A DNA stretch of 64,000 bases from the NCBI GenBank assembly GCA_017618715.1, contig JAFZTS010000067.1, positions 1 through 64,000 on the forward strand, read 5' to 3'. This stretch comes from Bacteroidales bacterium (GTDB taxonomy: Bacteria; Bacteroidota; Bacteroidia; Bacteroidales; UBA3663). Position numbers and translations under genes: made by a program. Each line of letters starts with the position of its first letter. The first letter of the stretch is position 1. Below are positions 24,773-34,526 of this stretch, in pieces. Below the pieces are notes generated by a model. That model worked only from the letters and a program-made list of their open reading frames with translations, did not search any database and had not been told where the DNA came from.

Positions 24773-26293
24773 ATGTCTGTATTCAGTGTTCTTGTACGGC
24801 GCTACAGGGATCTCCGTAACCCCGCCAATTTCAAGACTGTCTTTGGTGGATTGTTGGCGTTCATAGCTTATTTCACCGTATTGTTCATGGACCCCGCTGT
24901 CTATGGTCTTCCTAACCTCACCGCTGTTGAAGTGCGCGTAGTGGCCATTTTCCTTACGGCGGCTATTCTCTGGCTGTCGGAAGCCATACCCACGTGGTGT
25001 ACTTCGGTGCTCATCATCGTAGTGATGTTGCTTACCGTGTCAGATTCCTCACTTTGGTTTATGAAGGTCGCTACGGCCAAGGATCCCATCGAGATACAGC
25101 AGCAATATGGACTGGGTATCGACTACAAGGCTATCATGGCCACGTTTGCCGACCCTGTAGTCATGCTGTTCATGGGCGGCTTCGTGCTTGCCATCGCTGT
25201 AGAGAAGGTCGGACTTGACGTCTTCATGGCCAAGGCGTTGCTCAAGCCTTTCGGCTCACACCCAGCCTCCGTCCTCGCAGGTTTCATCCTCGTCACCGCG
25301 CTCTTCTCAGCCTTCATCTCCAATACGGCTACTGCAGCCATGATGCTTGCCTTCCTCGCACCCGTGCTTCGTTCCCTCCCGGGTAATAGCAAGGGCAAGG
25401 TGGCTCTCGCCATGGCCATTCCGCTTGGTGCCAACATTGGCGGTATCGCCACGCCTATCGGCACGCCTCCCAATGGTGTGGCCATGAAGTACCTGAACGA
25501 CCCTGGAACACTCGACATGTTGCGCGAGGCAGGGCAGGAGGCCCACGAAGTGTCGTTCGGCGAATGGTGTGCAGTCATGACTCCTGTTACCCTCATCACG
25601 CTTGTCATCGGTTGGGTGGTGCTCCAGTTCATGTTCCCCTTCCAGAAGGGCGAGCGCGTCGTAATCAACATCGAAGGCGGTTTGATCAAGGGATACAAGA
25701 CATGGGTGGTAGCCTTCACCTTTGCCCTCACCATCATCTTGTGGTTCACAGGCGAGTGGAACCATCTCAATGCCAATGTCGTTGCCCTCGTGCCTATCTG
25801 CTGCCTTTGCTTGACAGGTATTCTGCACAAGCGTGACCTCGAAAAGATCAACTGGTCCGTGCTGTGGATGGTGGCCGGTGGTTTCGCCCTCGGTCTCGGA
25901 TTCAATAAGTCCGGTCTGGCGCATGACCTCGTGACAGCTATCCCGTTCGGATCGTGGTCGCCACTCGTAGTGCTTATCGCAGCAGGTCTCATCTGCTGGA
26001 TTCTCTCCAACTTCATCTCCAACTCTGCTACGGCAGCGCTGTTGATTCCTATCCTCTGCGCTGTGGGTGTAGGTATGGGTGACAAGCTGCTCGAGATTGG
26101 TGGTCTCCGTTGCCTCCTCTTCGGCACCGCAATGGCCGCATCGCTCGCCATGACACTGCCCATCTCCACGCCGCCCAATGCCATCGCATCATCGACAGGC
26201 ATCATCAACACCTCCGATATGGCCAAGTCAGGCCTTACCATCGGTATCCTCGGTGGCATCGTGGGCTATATCCTCCTGATTCTCTTGGGTTGA
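24773..26293 (+). CDS. SLC13/DASS-family sodium:carboxylate (anion) symporter
   Basis: The 506-residue membrane protein has both DASS signature halves: ISNTATAAMMLAFLAPVLRS with IATPIGTPPNGVAM, and FISNSATAALLIPIL with LPISTPPNAIASSTG. The paired S-N-T and T-P-P motifs form the sodium and carboxylate sites. The likely substrates are succinate or other di/tricarboxylates (family knowledge); sulfate is less likely. The start is placed at 24773 because the promoter lies at 24684-24718. A terminator hairpin follows. Confidence 0.9.
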   Translation: MSVFSVLVRRYRDLRNPANFKTVFGGLLAFIAYFTVLFMDPAVYGLPNLTAVEVRVVAIFLTAAILWLSEAIPTWCTSVLIIVVMLLTVSDSSLWFMKVATAKDPIEIQQQYGLGIDYKAIMATFADPVVMLFMGGFVLAIAVEKVGLDVFMAKALLKPFGSHPASVLAGFILVTALFSAFISNTATAAMMLAFLAPVLRSLPGNSKGKVALAMAIPLGANIGGIATPIGTPPNGVAMKYLNDPGTLDMLREAGQEAHEVSFGEWCAVMTPVTLITLVIGWVVLQFMFPFQKGERVVINIEGGLIKGYKTWVVAFTFALTIILWFTGEWNHLNANVVALVPICCLCLTGILHKRDLEKINWSVLWMVAGGFALGLGFNKSGLAHDLVTAIPFGSWSPLVVLIAAGLICWILSNFISNSATAALLIPILCAVGVGMGDKLLEIGGLRCLLFGTAMAASLAMTLPISTPPNAIASSTGIINTSDMAKSGLTIGILGGIVGYILLILLG

Positions 26294-26314
26294 TCGAATC
26301 ATCCCATGATAATA

Positions 26315-26354
26315 ACACCCGGCCTCTCCGTGCGGAGAAGTCGGGTGTATTGTT
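26315..26354 (+). terminator. Terminator after the DASS transporter gene
   Basis: ACACCCG (26315-26321) pairs with CGGGTGT (26342-26348). An inner CTCTCCG/CGGAGA stem makes one long hairpin, followed by ATTGTTTTT. Confidence 0.8.
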
Positions 26355-26375
26355 TTTCAATAAACCATCATTTCA

Positions 26376-27305
26376 TCAATTGTCACTCTCTCTTTTCTTA
26401 CGTTTCGAAGCATCGAAGAGCATCTGTTTCTCCTCAGCGGTGAGACCATCGTAGCCATGGCGGGAGATCTTGTCGAGAATGGCATCAATCTGCTCCTCCT
26501 GACTGCGCCTGTCAGCGTTATAGTCCATATCGCGCTGCTTTTCGGCACCGATAGGTCCGTAGCCCTTGCCACCTCGCGTGGCTGTCATCTTGGGGCGGCG
26601 CAGCCCGTCGATCCATTGCCCGATGCCGCCAATAATCTTCATGGGCAATGCGCAAATGTCGATGCCTCTCCGCTCCATCCATCCATACCATAAGCCAAAT
26701 AGGATGCCGCCAATGTGGCACACCTGTCCGCCAGTATTGCTGCCATTGAAGCCGGTGAGCACTGTGAGTCCCAGCACTGCCAAGGCCAGCCACTTCATCT
26801 TGACCCAAACGACCCGCACAAAGAGATTGAGCCCAATGACCCGCTGCGCCTGATTCATGCCCACCGCTACAATCAGGGCACAAATGGCTCCTGATGCCCC
26901 CACCACATAGGAGAACAGCCTATCGAACTGGAAGTAGGGGAATATGTTGTAGCAAAGCAAGAAGAACAGCCCCGCGAAGATGCCGCTGGTGAGATAGAAC
27001 GACAGCAATTGCCGACTGGTGTGGTTCTGCAGGAAGAACTGCCCGAACCACCACAACCACAACATATTGAAGATGATGTGGAACGGGTCCTGGCTCAAAT
27101 CGGCATGGCAGAACATATAGGTGAGCAACGTCCAGGGCCGAAAGAGGAAGTCATTGAGGTTGGAGGGCAGGGCGAGCCAATGCACCCATCCGTTGCCGCT
27201 CCAGACAAAGAGCACACCGATGAGCTTCCACAGCTGCGTGAGCAGGAAGACAACGACGGTGATATAGATGAGCTTGCCGTAGATGGGAAGAGTCTTGTAA
27301 TTCAT
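26376..27305 (-). CDS. Rhomboid-family intramembrane serine protease (second of pair)
   Basis: The 309-residue protein has six or so membrane helices with the catalytic Ser in VVGASGAICALI and the catalytic His in CHIGGILFGLWYGW. A cytoplasmic C-terminal tail of about 90 residues ends in charged residues (LFDASKRKKRESDN). The frame is open to 27338, but the ATG at 27305 starts MNYKTLPIYGK and begins 2 bases after the upstream rhomboid gene stops. Rhomboids cleave membrane proteins inside or near the bilayer; the substrate is unknown. Confidence 0.88.
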   Translation of the reverse strand: MNYKTLPIYGKLIYITVVVFLLTQLWKLIGVLFVWSGNGWVHWLALPSNLNDFLFRPWTLLTYMFCHADLSQDPFHIIFNMLWLWWFGQFFLQNHTSRQLLSFYLTSGIFAGLFFLLCYNIFPYFQFDRLFSYVVGASGAICALIVAVGMNQAQRVIGLNLFVRVVWVKMKWLALAVLGLTVLTGFNGSNTGGQVCHIGGILFGLWYGWMERRGIDICALPMKIIGGIGQWIDGLRRPKMTATRGGKGYGPIGAEKQRDMDYNADRRSQEEQIDAILDKISRHGYDGLTAEEKQMLFDASKRKKRESDN

Positions 27306-27307
27306 TG

Positions 27308-28045
27308 TCAGAAGGACATGCGGCGGTCGTGTCGCCAAATCATGATAAGGATGAAGCCGAAGAGCATGCCACCGAGGTGGGCGAAATGTGCCACGTTGTC
27401 ACCGGCAGTGTTAACCACGCCACCGAAGAGTTCGAACAGTCCATAACCGATGACGAGCCACTTGGCCTTGAGCGGCATGGGCGGGAAGAGGAGAAAGATG
27501 GTGGCGTTGGGGAACATCATGCCGAAAGCAAGGAGGATGCCGAAGACGGAACCAGAAGCACCCACGGTGATGTATTGGTTGACGTAGCCTTCGCAGTAGT
27601 TGAGCAACTCGGAATAGGACATCGCGCTGATCTGGTCGGTGGGAGTGGTTGGATTGGCCATCATGAGCGCACTGGCCATGGCGTCGTGCATACCCCAGCG
27701 CCATGTGAGCTGCTGCACGAGGGCTGCGCCCACGCCGCAGACAAGGTAATAGATGAGGAAGCGCTGCGCTCCCCACACTTGTTCGAGCAACCGTCCGAAC
27801 ATGTAAAGCGAGAACATGTTGCAGAAGAGGTGGGTGAAGTCGGCGTGCATGAACATGTATGTGAATGACTGCCAGACGTGGTAATCGGGCGCGTCATAAT
27901 AGTGGAGGCCGAGGAGCTGTGTGAGGTTGATGCCCTTGTTGCGAAGTATGCCTGTGGCGAGGAGCATCACCACGTTGATAATGATGAGATGAAGTGTCAC
28001 CGGTGTAGCGGGTGACCCTGTGTAATTATCGTTTTGAAATGCCAT
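27308..28045 (-). CDS. Rhomboid-family intramembrane serine protease (first of pair)
   Basis: The 245-residue protein has the GASGSVFGILLAFG serine loop and HFAHLGGMLFGF histidine helix of active rhomboids, plus the family's WQSFTYMFMHADFTHLFCNM segment near the N-terminus. It lacks the long tail of the downstream copy. The two genes are separated by 2 bases and are co-transcribed. The two proteins differ clearly in sequence, so this is an old or independent pair, not a recent duplication. Confidence 0.88.
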   Translation of the reverse strand: MAFQNDNYTGSPATPVTLHLIIINVVMLLATGILRNKGINLTQLLGLHYYDAPDYHVWQSFTYMFMHADFTHLFCNMFSLYMFGRLLEQVWGAQRFLIYYLVCGVGAALVQQLTWRWGMHDAMASALMMANPTTPTDQISAMSYSELLNYCEGYVNQYITVGASGSVFGILLAFGMMFPNATIFLLFPPMPLKAKWLVIGYGLFELFGGVVNTAGDNVAHFAHLGGMLFGFILIMIWRHDRRMSF

Positions 28046-28064
28046 GTGGTTCAGTTTTTGGGTG

Positions 28065-28072
28065 CAAAATTA
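28065..28072 (-). promoter_or_regulatory. Possible -7 element of the rhomboid pair
   Basis: Minus-strand TAATTTTG fits TAnnTTTG about 20 bases before the ATG at 28045. No good -33 element is visible. Confidence 0.35.
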
Positions 28073-28134
28073 CTATTTATTTTTTAAAAACGTGTACGTA
28101 AAGGGGGTATTTCGTTCTTTTTCATGCAAAAAAG

Positions 28135-28165
28135 TTGCATTTCGTGCAAAAATGTATTATATTTG
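28135..28165 (+). promoter_or_regulatory. Promoter of the ftsX operon
   Basis: TTG (28135-28137), a 20-base spacer and TATATTTG (28158-28165) fit the Bacteroidota consensus. The leader to the ftsX ATG at 28247 is about 75 bases. Confidence 0.65.
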
Positions 28166-28246
28166 CACCGATTTTGGGTAGTTTCGGCTCTTCTGAACTG
28201 CACAAACGATTATCTAAATTTGAAATTTGTAATCTGTCAAGTATAA

Positions 28247-29116
28247 ATGAAGCGATTCTTCGGCGCAAAGTTTACCTCCACCCTCAGCATTGCCCTCGTG
28301 CTTTTCGTATTGGGCTTGATGACGATGGGCGGATTGGTTGCTGCGCGCGTTGCCAAGGAACTACGTGAGCGTTTCACCGTTACAATCACGGTGAGCGACG
28401 TTGCTTCGACCGACTATGGGCAACGGCTTGTAAAGCGGCTCATAAGGTCGAGATATACTGCCGAGGCGGTGTATGTAAGCGCGGACAGCGCCTTGAAGGT
28501 GCTACAAACCGAGCTGGGTGAGAATCCGGCAGAGTTCCTAGGCTATAACCCCCTGTCGCCTACTGTCGAACTGAAGCTGAAGGCTGAATATGCGGTGGCT
28601 GACAGCATCAAGATGATTGTCAGCGAACTTGAGCGCACGCAAGGTGCGAACATTGCGGAAATCGACTACAACCACACCTTGCTCGATATGGTGAATTCGA
28701 ACCTTAAGCGCTTTGCCATCGTGTTGGCGGTGCTTGCCGTCGTATTGCTGATCATCTGCGTGTCCCTCATCGGCAATACGGTACGCCTGATACTCCATGC
28801 TGACCGTTTCCTGATCAATACGATGCGGCTGGTTGGCGCGACGAAGTGGTTTGTGCGCTGGCCGTTCATCAAGACCCACATCATTTGCGGACTGATTGCA
28901 GCTGTGGTGGCTCTACTGGCCCTTGCCGCCTTGGTCTATGGTGGAGCGAGCCAGGGCTTGTCGCATGTGATTGCGGAGGTTCTGCTGCAACCCGTTCCAT
29001 TGTTCATCCTGGTAGGTACCGTGGTGGTGCTCGGCGTCCTTATCCCCGCCATCGCTGCCTGGCATGCTGCCGACAAGTATATGGGTAAGACGGTGGATGA
29101 ACTGTACTTGATGTAA
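28247..29116 (+). CDS. ftsX: Cell division protein FtsX
   Basis: The 289-residue protein has the FtsX layout: a short cytoplasmic start, a first helix (TLSIALVLFVLGLMTMGGLV), a periplasmic domain (about 40-155), then three helices with RLILHADRFLINTMRLVGAT between them. With FtsE it forms an ABC-like complex that controls septal cell-wall hydrolases. No ftsE lies next to it, which is normal in Bacteroidota. It starts a plus-strand run of cell-envelope and RNA-modification genes. Confidence 0.92.
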   Translation: MKRFFGAKFTSTLSIALVLFVLGLMTMGGLVAARVAKELRERFTVTITVSDVASTDYGQRLVKRLIRSRYTAEAVYVSADSALKVLQTELGENPAEFLGYNPLSPTVELKLKAEYAVADSIKMIVSELERTQGANIAEIDYNHTLLDMVNSNLKRFAIVLAVLAVVLLIICVSLIGNTVRLILHADRFLINTMRLVGATKWFVRWPFIKTHIICGLIAAVVALLALAALVYGGASQGLSHVIAEVLLQPVPLFILVGTVVVLGVLIPAIAAWHAADKYMGKTVDELYLM

Positions 29117-29171
29117 ACGGGAGTTGTCGCTTACACCCATTAATTCTTGCTAACTTCTAAACTAAAATTAT

Positions 29172-29405
29172 ATGCGTCTTTGTTTAACAAAAGTCAACTT
29201 CATTATCATGGGCATTGCTGCCCTGATGATTTTGATTGGTTTCGTAATGACATGCGGCAGCGCAAGTACCCCAGATCACTTCAATCCTGATGTGTTCAGT
29301 AATACGCGCGTCGTATATGGCCCCAACTTGTGTTTCTTCGGCTATCTGCTGATGATTGTGGGTATTTGTGTGAAGGGTCGCTCTAAAAAGAATAACGTTG
29401 AATAA
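29172..29405 (+). CDS. DUF3098 small membrane protein
   Basis: The 77-residue protein has two membrane helices separated by [18 protein letters not shown], the DUF3098 pattern (Asn-Pro-x-x-Phe/Ser then Arg-x-V). This family regularly sits between ftsX and uppP in Bacteroidota. Function is unknown; a role with FtsX or in the envelope is a guess from context. Confidence 0.82.
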   Translation: MRLCLTKVNFIIMGIAALMILIGFVMTCGSASTPDHFNPDVFSNTRVVYGPNLCFFGYLLMIVGICVKGRSKKNNVE

Positions 29406-29416
29406 TTGCTGAAGGA

Positions 29417-30253
29417 ATGGATTGGTTACATGCACTAATCTTGGGTATCGTACAGGGTCTCACGGAATACCTTCCAGTTTCGTCGAGTGGACATCTTGAG
29501 ATCGGCAAGGCGCTGCTTGGCCCTGAAGCTGAGGCAGGTGGTTTGACTTTCGACATCGTGGTCCATGTGGCTACCGTGATGGCTACCTTGGTCATCCTCT
29601 GGAAGGAGGTGATATGGATATTCAGCGGACTGTTCTCGCCGCTCAAAAATGGCAAGATGAACAATGAGCAGCGTTATGTGGTGAATATTCTCATTTCGAT
29701 GATTCCGGTGGGCATCGTCGGCCTGTTCATGAAGGACAGCATCGAGTCGCTCTATGCCGATGACACGATCAAGCTGAAGGTGGTGGGCGTGTGCCTGCTC
29801 ATCACGGCGTCGTTACTGGCCCTGACCCATTTCTATAAACCGAAGGAGAAGGAGAACCTTTCTCCCTTCCATGCGTTCATCATCGGTATTGCACAGGCTT
29901 GTGCGGTGCTGCCGGGATTGTCGCGCAGCGGTTCGACCATTGCCACGGGTCTGCTCTTGGGCAACAGCAAGTCTTCGCTGGCCCAGTTCTCGTTCCTGAT
30001 GGTCATTCCTCCTATCTTGGGAGAAGCGTTGCTTGACTTCAAGCATATCGTAGCTCCCTCGGCCGAATACCTCGCCGCACATGGCATGTCTGAGCCGATT
30101 GGTACGGTGCCGATGGCGGTGGGCTTCGTGGCTGCGTTCATCAGTGGCTGCTTTGCCTGTAAGTGGATGATTGCTCTGGTGAAAAGGTGCAAGCTCATCT
30201 ACTTCGCGATTTATTGCGCGTTGGCGGGAGTGTTGACGCTGGTATTTCTCTAA
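29417..30253 (+). CDS. uppP: Undecaprenyl-diphosphate phosphatase UppP (BacA)
   Basis: The 278-residue membrane protein has the two UppP motifs: [14 protein letters not shown] near the N-terminus and [15 protein letters not shown] in the second half. The enzyme recycles undecaprenyl diphosphate to the monophosphate carrier used for peptidoglycan and surface glycans. It is placed 11 bases after DUF3098 and 2 bases before truB. Confidence 0.95.
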   Translation: MDWLHALILGIVQGLTEYLPVSSSGHLEIGKALLGPEAEAGGLTFDIVVHVATVMATLVILWKEVIWIFSGLFSPLKNGKMNNEQRYVVNILISMIPVGIVGLFMKDSIESLYADDTIKLKVVGVCLLITASLLALTHFYKPKEKENLSPFHAFIIGIAQACAVLPGLSRSGSTIATGLLLGNSKSSLAQFSFLMVIPPILGEALLDFKHIVAPSAEYLAAHGMSEPIGTVPMAVGFVAAFISGCFACKWMIALVKRCKLIYFAIYCALAGVLTLVFL

Positions 30254-30255
30254 GG

Positions 30256-31113
30256 ATGAAGGCCTACGATTTCATCGAGGGGGAGGTTCTGGCGTTTGAC
30301 AAGCCATTGACGTGGACATCGTTCAATCTGGTGAAGGTGGTGCGTAACAACCTGAGCCGCCGCCTGGGTCTGAAAAGGCTGAAGGTGGGACACGCAGGCA
30401 CCCTCGATCCGCTTGCCAGCGGGGTGATGATACTCTGTACGGGCAAGTGCACGAAACTGATCGACCAGCTGCAAGCGGGCACGAAGGAATATGTAGCAAC
30501 GCTGCGACTGGGTTGCACTACACCGTCGTTCGATGCGGAACATCCCATCGATGCCACCTATCCCACGAGCCACATCACCGAGGCAACGGTGCGTGAGGCA
30601 TTGACTCAATTCCGAGGCTCAATCCAGCAGGTTCCTCCGGTCTATTCGGCCTGCAAGGTGGAGGGGCGCCGCGCCTTCGACTACATCCGCCAAGGCGAAG
30701 CCGTGGAATTGAAGGCGAAGGAACTGGTGATCGATGAACTGGAGCTCCTCGACCTGCATCTGCCTGAGCAGGGGCTCTGTTCGCCCCACGCTGAGGAGGT
30801 GGCGAAGATGGCGCGCGAGGACATCCATATCAAGGACTACGGACGCGACAAGGAGTCGTACGAGATTGCCGAAGCCACGGGCATCGATGCCGCACAGTTG
30901 CCCTACCTGCAGATTCGCGTGGTTTGTTCGAAGGGCACCTACATTCGCGCCTTGGCCCGCGACATCGGTGAAGCACTCGGGAGCGGAGCCTACTTGATCG
31001 GATTGCGGCGTACCCGCGTGGGAGATTTCCACGTGGAGGATTGCTTGCCGGTCGAGAACATCGAACAGTGGTGCAATACGGTTCCTATCGTGGAACAACC
31101 GAAAATTCAGTAA
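30256..31113 (+). CDS. truB: tRNA pseudouridine(55) synthase TruB
   Basis: The 285-residue protein has the catalytic block VGHAGTLDPLASGVM with the Asp nucleophile and the substrate block PPVYSACKVEGRRAF. The C-terminal CSKGTYIRALARDIGEALG is also typical of TruB. It makes pseudouridine 55 in the T loop of tRNAs. The frame is open from 30163, but the ATG at 30256, 2 bases after the uppP stop, gives the normal length. An insertion near residues 170-200 (ELLDLHLPEQGLCSPHAEEV) is longer than in E. coli TruB. Confidence 0.94.
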   Translation: MKAYDFIEGEVLAFDKPLTWTSFNLVKVVRNNLSRRLGLKRLKVGHAGTLDPLASGVMILCTGKCTKLIDQLQAGTKEYVATLRLGCTTPSFDAEHPIDATYPTSHITEATVREALTQFRGSIQQVPPVYSACKVEGRRAFDYIRQGEAVELKAKELVIDELELLDLHLPEQGLCSPHAEEVAKMAREDIHIKDYGRDKESYEIAEATGIDAAQLPYLQIRVVCSKGTYIRALARDIGEALGSGAYLIGLRRTRVGDFHVEDCLPVENIEQWCNTVPIVEQPKIQ

Positions 31114-31131
31114 CTTAAAATAAAATCTACC

Positions 31132-32220
31132 GTGAAGTTAAGTCAGTTCAGATTCAAGCTCCCTGAGGAGCGTTTCGCCCTACAGCCCAGCGAGCGTCGT
31201 GACGAATGTCGCCTGATGGTGCTCCACAAGAAGAGCCGCAGTTTTGAGCACAAGATGTTCAAGAACTTCATCGATTACTTCGGTGACAAGGATCTTGTGT
31301 TGTTCAACGACACGAAGATCTTCCCGGCACGCCTGTATGGCAACAAGGAGAAGACGGGTGCAAGGATCGAGGTGTTCCTCTTGCGCGAACTCAACCCGGA
31401 AATCCGCTTCTGGGACGTGCTGGTCGATCCTGCCCGTAAGATTCGTATCGGCAACAAACTCTATTTCGGCGATGACGAGAGCCTGGTGGCCGAGGTCATC
31501 GACAACACTACTTCGCGCGGACGTACGCTGCGTTTCCTTTTCGACGGAACGCATGACGAATTCATCGATGTGCTGTACGGATATGGCGAGACGCCGATAC
31601 CCCCGTCGCTCAAACAGCGTCGCGACGTCATCGACGTGCCTGTCGATGAGGAACATCCCTTCACCGATCGCGAACGCTATCAGACCATCTTCGCGCGTAA
31701 TGAGGGCGGCGTGGTGGCTCCACAGGCAGCCTTGCATTTCAGCCGCGAGTTGCTCAAGCGCATGGAGATCAAGGACGTCGAATACGAATTTATCACCATA
31801 CACAGCAACCAAGGCAACTTCCGCGAAATCGATGTGGAGGATCTGACGAAGCACAAGATGGACTCTGAGCAGATCTTCATCAGCGAGAAGGTGGCCGAAA
31901 AGGTGAACAGAACCAAGGACGAAGGGCATCATGTCTGTGCCGTCGATACCTCGGTGATGCGTGCCATCGAGTCGAGCGTTTCGACAACGGGACACCTCAA
32001 GCCTTTCGAGGGATGGACCAACAAGTTCATCTTCCCACCCTACAATTTCTCGATTGCGGACTGCATGGTGGCAAATTTCTATGAGCCTTACAGCACCCTA
32101 CTGATGCTGTCGTCGGCATTCGGAGGCTATGAATTCGTGATGGAGGCCTACAAGCTTGCCATCAAGGAGGGGTATATGTTCGGCCCCTATGGCGACGCCA
32201 TGCTGATCATGCCTGACTGA
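31132..32220 (+). CDS. queA: tRNA preQ1(34) S-adenosylmethionine ribosyltransferase-isomerase QueA
   Basis: The 362-residue protein starts [19 protein letters not shown] and has typical QueA segments ([42 protein letters not shown]). QueA makes epoxyqueuosine from preQ1 in tRNA, a step of queuosine synthesis. The start codon is GTG at 31132, fixed by the conserved N-terminus. The stop codon overlaps the folK start by one base. Confidence 0.94.
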   Translation: MKLSQFRFKLPEERFALQPSERRDECRLMVLHKKSRSFEHKMFKNFIDYFGDKDLVLFNDTKIFPARLYGNKEKTGARIEVFLLRELNPEIRFWDVLVDPARKIRIGNKLYFGDDESLVAEVIDNTTSRGRTLRFLFDGTHDEFIDVLYGYGETPIPPSLKQRRDVIDVPVDEEHPFTDRERYQTIFARNEGGVVAPQAALHFSRELLKRMEIKDVEYEFITIHSNQGNFREIDVEDLTKHKMDSEQIFISEKVAEKVNRTKDEGHHVCAVDTSVMRAIESSVSTTGHLKPFEGWTNKFIFPPYNFSIADCMVANFYEPYSTLLMLSSAFGGYEFVMEAYKLAIKEGYMFGPYGDAMLIMPD

Positions 32221-32675
32221 TGGAGCTACACATCGTTTATATTGGATTGGGCAGCAACCTGGGCGATGGGCCAAAGAACCTGGATAGGGCAGTGGCCGAG
32301 TTGCGGAAGGAGGTCGGCGAGGTGCTCTACACTTCGGCCTACATCGAAAGCGAGCCGTGGGGCTTCGAGAGCGAGCATCGCTTCACGAATGCAGTGACCG
32401 TGGTGAGCACTACGCTGGAGCCGCTGGACCTGCTGGACCTGACGCAGCGCATCGAGCGACGCATGGGCCGCACCCGAAAGCGCAAGCGCGGCGAGGGTTA
32501 TTCGGACCGTGTGATTGACCTTGATCTGCTTGTGTATGACGATGTGCAAATCGATTCGGAGCGTCTCACCCTGCCGCATCCCCATATCACCGACCGCGAC
32601 TTCGTCCGTTTACCCCTTGAGGAATGTCAGGCCTTCATCCGGCAGATGAACCAGGAACAAGAACAAGAAGAATGA
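32220..32675 (+). CDS. folK: 2-amino-4-hydroxy-6-hydroxymethyldihydropteridine pyrophosphokinase FolK
   Basis: The 151-residue protein has the HPPK order: IGLGSNLGDGPKNLDRAV, SEPWGFESEHRFTNAV, DRVIDLDLLVYDDV with the metal-binding Asp residues, and LPHPHITDRDFVRLPLEE. It is a step in folate synthesis. A short Glu/Gln-rich tail (MNQEQEQEE) ends it. Its ATG overlaps the TGA of queA, implying translational coupling. Confidence 0.94.
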   Translation: MELHIVYIGLGSNLGDGPKNLDRAVAELRKEVGEVLYTSAYIESEPWGFESEHRFTNAVTVVSTTLEPLDLLDLTQRIERRMGRTRKRKRGEGYSDRVIDLDLLVYDDVQIDSERLTLPHPHITDRDFVRLPLEECQAFIRQMNQEQEQEE

Positions 32676-32728
32676 GATAACGTCTGTTGACAAACGAACC
32701 ATTAACATCAATTATAATCAAAAAACGT

Positions 32729-34525
32729 ATGAACAGTTTTTGGAAAACAGTGCTTGCCGTGATTGTCGGCACACTCATTGTGAGTCTGATCAGCTGTATG
32801 TTCACCACTTGCGTGTTTGTGGGCATGATCGCTTCGTCGTCATCGGCTGATAAAGGTGCGAAGACCAGCGAGGGCGACGTGATGTTGCTCAAGATCAACG
32901 GTCCCGTGACCGAGATTCCTTCGTCGATGCCTTTCGCATTCGACATCCTTGGAGGTATCACCAAGAATCAGGAGCTCAGCCTGCGCGGTTATCTGAATGC
33001 CATCGCCTGTGCAAAGGCCGATCCTAACATCGCAGGTATCTATCTGAATACCGACGGCATGTCGGCTGCTCCCGCCAGCTATGAGGCCATCCACGATGCC
33101 CTTGTGGACTTCCGTGCCAGCGGCAAATGGATCATTGCATATAATGATAGCTACGGCTTCGGCCAATATTACTTGGCATCGGCTGCCGATTCGGTGTATG
33201 TGAACACCATCGGTTCAGTGACCTTCGACGGTATGTCAAGCGTGCAGACTTATCCGAAGGGTCTGCTCGACAAGCTGAACATCGAGATGCAGGTGTTCCG
33301 CGTAGGACAGTTCAAGAGCGCTGTGGAGCCCTATATGGTGGAGCACATGAGCGATGCCAACCGCCTGCAGATCGAGACCTACCTTCGCAATATCTGGGAC
33401 CAGAATGTGAAGGACATCGCTGCCTCGCGCAACATGCCTGTGGAGACACTGGAGGCACTGGCCAACCAGGCTGTGAGCTATATGGAGCCCGAAGAGTTGG
33501 CCGAAACGGGCCTTGTGGATGCGATGCTCTACAAGAGTGACGTCGAGAAGATCCTGCTTGCCAAGATGGGCAAGGACGAGCTGAAGAAGCATGCCATCAC
33601 CGCCGCCCAGATGGTGAACAACTACGAAAAGCTCTTCCCCAACGAGGGCGAGAAGATTGCTGTACTCTATGCTTCGGGCGAGATTGCCAGCGAAGCCAAG
33701 GGCAGCGGCGACGACATCTACTACGAGAACCTCATCAAGAATATCCGCAAGATTGCCGAGGACAAGAAGGTGAAAGCTTGCGTACTTCGCGTCAACAGCC
33801 CTGGTGGCAGCGGTTTTGCCAGCGAGCAGATATGGAAGGCCCTGATGGACCTCAAGGCTGCGGGCAAACCCCTTGTAGTTTCTATGGGCGACTACGCTGC
33901 AAGCGGCGGTTATTACATCAGCTGCATGGCCGACTATATCGTTGCCGAGCCCAATACGTTGACGGGTTCGATCGGTGTCTTCGGCGTGATTCCCAACTTC
34001 GGTGGCTTAGCCACAGGCAAGATGGGCGTGAACTTCGAAGAGGTGAAGACGCACGACTTCGGCACCCTGACCACCATGCGTAAGGCTTCGGAGGCTGAGG
34101 CTGCCAAGATTCAGCATGGCATCGATTCGTTCTACGAAATCTTCACCAAGCGTTGCGCCGATGGTCGTGGCATGGAGCAGGACAGCATTAAGGCCATTGC
34201 CGGCGGTCGCGTTTGGACGGGCTCGGATGCCGTGAACATCGGCCTTGTTGACGAGCTCGGCGACCTGAACACCGCTTTGGCCAAGGCTGCCGAACTGGCA
34301 GGCATCACCGATGGCAAGTACTATCGTTCGGTATATCCCGAAGCCAAGTCGTCGTACGAGACGCTACTCGAGATGTTAGACGACACGAAGCAGGATCTCA
34401 CCCTCCGCATCGTTGACCACCTCATCGGCAGTACACCCGCCGATCGCGAGGCCCTGAAGTTCATCAAGCATCTGCAGAATGCCGATCGGATTCAGGCTCG
34501 TTCGTTCGATGCGGTAGTATATTGA
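32729..34525 (+). CDS. sppA: Signal peptide peptidase SppA, 67K type
   Basis: The 598-residue protein from the ATG at 32729 has an N-terminal membrane anchor (about 5-35) and the two-lobed S49 layout of long SppA. The catalytic Lys196 lies in VGQFKSAVEPY and the Ser392 nucleophile in GDYAASGGYY. SppA degrades cleaved signal peptides in the membrane. The frame is open from 32687, but the later start gives the correct anchor. The gene stops 1 base before lpxK. Confidence 0.93.
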   Translation: MNSFWKTVLAVIVGTLIVSLISCMFTTCVFVGMIASSSSADKGAKTSEGDVMLLKINGPVTEIPSSMPFAFDILGGITKNQELSLRGYLNAIACAKADPNIAGIYLNTDGMSAAPASYEAIHDALVDFRASGKWIIAYNDSYGFGQYYLASAADSVYVNTIGSVTFDGMSSVQTYPKGLLDKLNIEMQVFRVGQFKSAVEPYMVEHMSDANRLQIETYLRNIWDQNVKDIAASRNMPVETLEALANQAVSYMEPEELAETGLVDAMLYKSDVEKILLAKMGKDELKKHAITAAQMVNNYEKLFPNEGEKIAVLYASGEIASEAKGSGDDIYYENLIKNIRKIAEDKKVKACVLRVNSPGGSGFASEQIWKALMDLKAAGKPLVVSMGDYAASGGYYISCMADYIVAEPNTLTGSIGVFGVIPNFGGLATGKMGVNFEEVKTHDFGTLTTMRKASEAEAAKIQHGIDSFYEIFTKRCADGRGMEQDSIKAIAGGRVWTGSDAVNIGLVDELGDLNTALAKAAELAGITDGKYYRSVYPEAKSSYETLLEMLDDTKQDLTLRIVDHLIGSTPADREALKFIKHLQNADRIQARSFDAVVY

Positions 34526-34526
34526 T

